From Gammaproteobacteria bacterium (GTDB taxonomy: Bacteria; Pseudomonadota; Gammaproteobacteria; DAOWEP01), in NCBI GenBank assembly GCA_030638455.1, contig DAOWEP010000100.1, forward strand, positions 1-16,492: a stretch of DNA of 16,492 bases, written 5' to 3'. The translations under genes were made by a program, and so were the position numbers. The notes under the pieces were generated by a model. That model did not search any database. It saw only the letters and a program-made list of their open reading frames with translations, and was not told the origin of the DNA. Shown here piece by piece: positions 14,246 through 16,492 of the stretch. Numbering within the stretch: position 1 is the stretch's first letter; each line of letters starts with the position of its first letter.

Positions 14246-14824
14246 CTAGTACGGATGCTTCCGTATCTTCATAGTGTAAAGCACCCTCGAAAGCACTAAT
14301 TCCAGAATAAAAAATACCAGCACAATCAGCATAATATTGGGCCAGTTCAGATGGAGTTCATGCGAATTACCAGTCCCGTCTGCAATCATCACATTAAAGG
14401 CAAGCAGTGGAAAAAGTGATTCAGGGATCTGGTCTAGCCCAGGCGCCCGACTGCCGGAATGCTGTTTCATGCGTCTTTTTATAAAGCTGGAGAAACTGTC
14501 CCCAAGCATGGCAAACAATGCGATCGTAAAACCAGCCTTAAAAGAGAGTCCAACGAGTAATGCAAAAGCAGGCGTAAGCAGTAATGATGCAATCAGGCCA
14601 CGAATGGTTTTGGATGTTCCCAAAAGTGGGCGTCCATCAAAAAATTTTACATTAAAATCCAGCGGGCAGTTAAAGCGCATGTCAGTAAATGCATTACGGA
14701 TCAGAATAGGTGCGCCATTAGCCACCATAATCAGGAACAACAACTTTAGTAACAACAAAAGCTGTATTACAAGCTGGGGGTCTCCAACAGGGGGGAGGCC
14801 AAAGATTTCTGGCCAGTTACTCAA
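14246..14824 (-). CDS. CDP-archaeol synthase-like (CarS/DUF46) integral membrane protein
   Basis: The 192-residue protein matches the CarS/DUF46 family, related to CdsA, whose archaeal members use CTP to make CDP-archaeol from an ether-linked phosphatidate analogue. Family blocks are visible: NGAPILIRN near 36-44, DGRPLLGTSKTIRG at 63-76, and MLGDSFSSFIKRR at 106-118 followed by APGLDQIPE at 127-135, the likely CTP and metal site. Hydrophobic segments near 17-35, 75-95, 98-110, 136-148 and 163-183 indicate about five membrane spans. Translation must begin at a TTG (14822-14824) or later, since an in-frame TGA lies a few codons upstream and no ATG precedes residue 33. Bacteria do not make archaeol, so the substrate here is presumably a bacterial phosphatidate-like lipid. 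It converges with the phosphoesterase gene. Confidence 0.85.
   Translation of the reverse strand: MSNWPEIFGLPPVGDPQLVIQLLLLLKLLFLIMVANGAPILIRNAFTDMRFNCPLDFNVKFFDGRPLLGTSKTIRGLIASLLLTPAFALLVGLSFKAGFTIALFAMLGDSFSSFIKRRMKQHSGSRAPGLDQIPESLFPLLAFNVMIADGTGNSHELHLNWPNIMLIVLVFFILELVLSRVLYTMKIRKHPY
14250..14265. terminator. Weak hairpin at the convergent gene ends
   Basis: TACGGA (14250-14255) and TCCGTA (14260-14265) pair around TGCT. On the minus strand the stem is followed after seven bases by TTTTT, and it overlaps the last codons of the CarS-like gene. It may help end transcription from one or both sides, but the T-run is badly placed. Confidence 0.25.
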
Positions 14825-14917
14825 GGGTGCTCAAGTGATTTTGTGAAAACATATTCCCGGCCTCATTTTGTATTATTAACAGCCGGCGTTTATTGTTGCT
14901 TTTCCCGTTGCTAAAAG

Positions 14918-15985
14918 CTATGTCTGGGTAGCCGCAAAATCCATTAAACGCTTAATAGGAATATAGGCCTTTTTCCGGATATTTTCCTCAATCAGGATTT
15001 CATTGGTTTCATTTTCCAGCGCCTGAGCCAGGTTTTTGAGGCCGTTCATTTCCATCCATGGGCAATGCGCACAACTGATACAGGTAGCACCAACGCCTTC
15101 ATTCGGGGCCTCAAGCAATGTCTTGTCCGGCGCAGCCAGTTTCATCTTGTGGAAAATACCGTTATCGGTGGCCACAATAAACGTCTGGTTCGGCATGGTT
15201 GCAACCGCCTTGATCAGCCCGGTGGTGGAGCCGACCACATCGGCCAGTGCAATCACATCTTCGGGAGATTCCGGGTGCACCAGTACGGCGGCATCCGGGT
15301 GTTGCTGCATCAATTTTTTGAGTGCGCTGGCCTTAAATGCATCATGGATCACGCAGGAGCCTTGCCACAACAACATGTCGGCGCCGGTCTGTTGCTGAAC
15401 ATAATTGCCCAGGTGTTTGTCCGGTGCCCAGATAATCTTCTTGCCCTGATCCTTCAGATGTTGAATAACCTTTAACGCAATACCGGAGGTCACCACCCAG
15501 TCGGCCCGGGCCTTGACCTCGGCGCTGGTGTTGGCATAGACCACTACGGTTCGGTCCGGGTGTTGGTCGCAAAAGGCGTTGAACTCATCCGCCGGGCAAC
15601 CGATATCCAGAGAGCATTCTGCGTTCAGGTCTGGCATGAATATCCGTTTTTCCGGGTTCAGGATCTTGGCGGTTTCACCCATAAATCGCACACCGGCCAC
15701 CACCAGCGTCTGCGCAGGGTGTTCCGTACCAAAACGGGCCATATCCAATGAGTCCGAAACAAAACCACCGGTCTCGTCTGCGAGTATCTGTAGATCAGCG
15801 GAGGTGTAATAATGCGCAACCAGTACCGCATTGCGTTGCTTCAGTAACTGTTTAATGCGTGTCGTCAGTTCGGCCTTTTCATCCGCGCTAATATTTCTCT
15901 GCTGTAAAATTACATCATCTGCCCTACGAATAGCATCGTCTATCGGCTTTTCCAGAACAGGGGCAGGGTTGGCAAGGGCGCTCAT
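14918..15985 (-). CDS. nadA: Quinolinate synthase NadA
   Basis: NadA condenses iminoaspartate (from NadB) with dihydroxyacetone phosphate to quinolinate, the first pyridine of de novo NAD synthesis. The 355-residue protein fits the family (E. coli 347). The three [4Fe-4S] ligands correspond, with an offset of eleven residues, to E. coli C113, C200 and C297: C124 in NAECSLDIGC, C211 in WQGSCVIHD and C308 in CISCAHCPW, the last forming the CxxCxxC motif C302-C305-C308 that responds to redox state. Other conserved blocks are VAHYYTSADLQILAD, RFMGETAKILNP, WAPDKHLGNY and HPESPEDVIALADVVGST. The start is the ATG at 15983-15985. The gene looks richer in GC than most of its neighbours. It stands alone, with nadB and nadC not in view. 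Confidence 0.97.
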   Translation of the reverse strand: MSALANPAPVLEKPIDDAIRRADDVILQQRNISADEKAELTTRIKQLLKQRNAVLVAHYYTSADLQILADETGGFVSDSLDMARFGTEHPAQTLVVAGVRFMGETAKILNPEKRIFMPDLNAECSLDIGCPADEFNAFCDQHPDRTVVVYANTSAEVKARADWVVTSGIALKVIQHLKDQGKKIIWAPDKHLGNYVQQQTGADMLLWQGSCVIHDAFKASALKKLMQQHPDAAVLVHPESPEDVIALADVVGSTTGLIKAVATMPNQTFIVATDNGIFHKMKLAAPDKTLLEAPNEGVGATCISCAHCPWMEMNGLKNLAQALENETNEILIEENIRKKAYIPIKRLMDFAATQT

Positions 15986-15996
15986 TACATTCTGTC

Positions 15997-16026
15997 TCTA
16001 ACGGTTTCTAACTATCTTTAACTATC
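15997..16026. repeat. Three 10-bp direct repeats just upstream of nadA
   Basis: TCTAACGGTT, TCTAACTATC and TTTAACTATC follow one another without gap (15997-16006, 16007-16016, 16017-16026). The last two agree at nine of ten positions, the first shares six. They lie 12-41 bases before the nadA ATG, in its leader or promoter, and repeat with the period of one helical turn. They could be a regulator array or chance. Confidence 0.4.
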
Positions 16027-16191
16027 ACCAAATAAAGGCAATCTCGAATACAGGTTATGATGTTCTGGCTGATTTTAACGTAACTACTATGTGCTTTTCA
16101 CCTATCACAAAGTAGATATGCTGCTAACATGTTAATAGCCATCAGCAAAACTGCAACCCGGCAACTATAAGTAGCTTATAAGAAGCATTCG

Positions 16192-16210
16192 AGTTAATTT
16201 ATAATTAACT
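16192..16210. repeat. Perfect 8-bp palindrome in the nadA/lon-like intergenic region
   Basis: AGTTAATT (16192-16199) and AATTAACT (16203-16210) are exact reverse complements around TAT. The right arm overlaps the weak candidate -35 box of the Lon-like gene, so it may be a regulator site. It is AT-rich and may be fortuitous. Confidence 0.45.
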
Positions 16211-16306
16211 GATTTACATCAAATAAATGTATATTACATTCAGCTATCTTAACAATATATAGTCACTGTGCTTTATTTACAAGGCCGATAACAATAGAAC
16301 AAAAAT

Positions 16307-16492
16307 ATGCTCAAACCATTAACAGCCGAAGAACTTTGCAAGCGATGTGATCCGGGGCAATTCACGTTCGATACCACGGATGACCTGCGTAACCTGGACG
16401 ACATTCTGGGGCAGGCCAGGGCTCTGGATGCCATCCGCTTTGGTGTAGGGATAAAAAGGGAGGGCTATAACCTCTATGTGCTCGGTCCATCC
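16307..16492 (+). CDS. Lon-like ATP-dependent protease, N-terminal part (cut off by window end)
   Basis: The 62 codons from the ATG at 16307 to the window end stay open. They read LKPLTAEELCKRCDPGQFTF, then a segment with DDILGQARALDAIRFGVGIK and REGYNLYVLGPS. This is the characteristic start of the proteobacterial Lon-like proteases (AAA_32/LonB-type, peptidase family S16). In these the GYNLYVLGPSG stretch leads directly into the Walker A motif, which lies just beyond the window. Full-length members have about 800 residues, with the ATPase at the N-terminus and a Ser-Lys protease domain at the C-terminus. They degrade damaged or regulatory proteins in the cytoplasm. No strong ribosome-binding site is visible. 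The identification rests on the N-terminus alone. Confidence 0.85.
   Translation, partial: MLKPLTAEELCKRCDPGQFTFDTTDDLRNLDDILGQARALDAIRFGVGIKREGYNLYVLGPS

Larger units (their letters stand above)
15986..16306. other. 321-bp divergent intergenic region between nadA and the Lon-like gene
   Basis: No gene is seen. It holds the nadA-proximal 10-bp repeats and a perfect palindrome AGTTAATT-TAT-AATTAACT (16192-16210). Close to the palindrome is a possible plus-strand promoter, TTAACT (16205-16210) with TATATT (16230-16235), but its 19-base spacer is longer than ideal. I could not find a convincing promoter for nadA or a heat-shock type promoter for the protease. Confidence 0.6.

Noticed and set aside
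9..16293. A 13-mer CAAGGCCGATAAC shared between the window start (about 9-23) and the region before the Lon-like gene (about 16280-16292)
   Set aside because: The match is short and does not extend; one is coding and the other intergenic, so chance is the best explanation.

Overview
The window reads as chromosomal DNA of a moderate-GC proteobacterium, most likely a gammaproteobacterium. The reasons are the E. coli-type three-subunit glycolate oxidase order glcD-glcE-glcF, a CxxCxxC-type NadA, an HDOD signalling protein and a start typical of the proteobacterial Lon-like (LonB-type) proteases. No tRNA, rRNA, CRISPR array or intact insertion sequence was found. Most genes have weak Shine-Dalgarno sequences; the pirin and glycerol kinase-like genes are the exceptions.

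Layout. (1) 1-2810, plus strand: the tail of a receiver domain (probably the C-terminus of a hybrid histidine kinase) whose last codons carry a 17-bp tandem duplication, then a pirin, an HDOD protein and a small degenerate receiver-like protein. (2) 2807-6644, minus strand: the glcDEF glycolate oxidase operon. It has a recognisable sigma70-type promoter with a perfect 10-bp dyad centred near -41. (3) 6645-7857: an AT-rich intergenic region and a secreted Sel1-repeat protein. (4) 7883-8119: a 237-bp MITE-like element with 19-bp terminal inverted repeats, ending 16 bp before the start codon of a glycerol kinase-like gene. (5) 8136-11720, plus strand: a glycerol-phosphate set of FGGY kinase, glycerophosphodiester phosphodiesterase and a short GlpD-like dehydrogenase. 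Together these would turn glycerophosphodiesters or glycerol into glycerol 3-phosphate and then dihydroxyacetone phosphate. (6) 11721-12304: a 584-bp non-coding region holding a GC-rich repeat, a candidate minus-strand small RNA with an anti-Shine-Dalgarno tract and a strong terminator, a plus-strand terminator and a further structured segment. (7) 12305-14824: an alpha/beta hydrolase divergent from a membrane-type metallophosphoesterase, followed by a convergent CDP-archaeol-synthase-like membrane protein. (8) 14918-15985: nadA on the minus strand, then a 321-bp divergent promoter region and the first 62 codons of a Lon-like protease that runs off the window.

Metabolically, glycolate oxidase, the glycerol-phosphate genes and NadA all link to flavin, quinone or NAD redox chemistry. 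The glycerophosphodiesterase, hydrolase, metallophosphoesterase and CarS-like cytidylyltransferase suggest a loose lipid or envelope neighbourhood. The features I consider most worth a second look are non-coding: the candidate CU-rich small RNA, the glc promoter dyad and the MITE at glpK.
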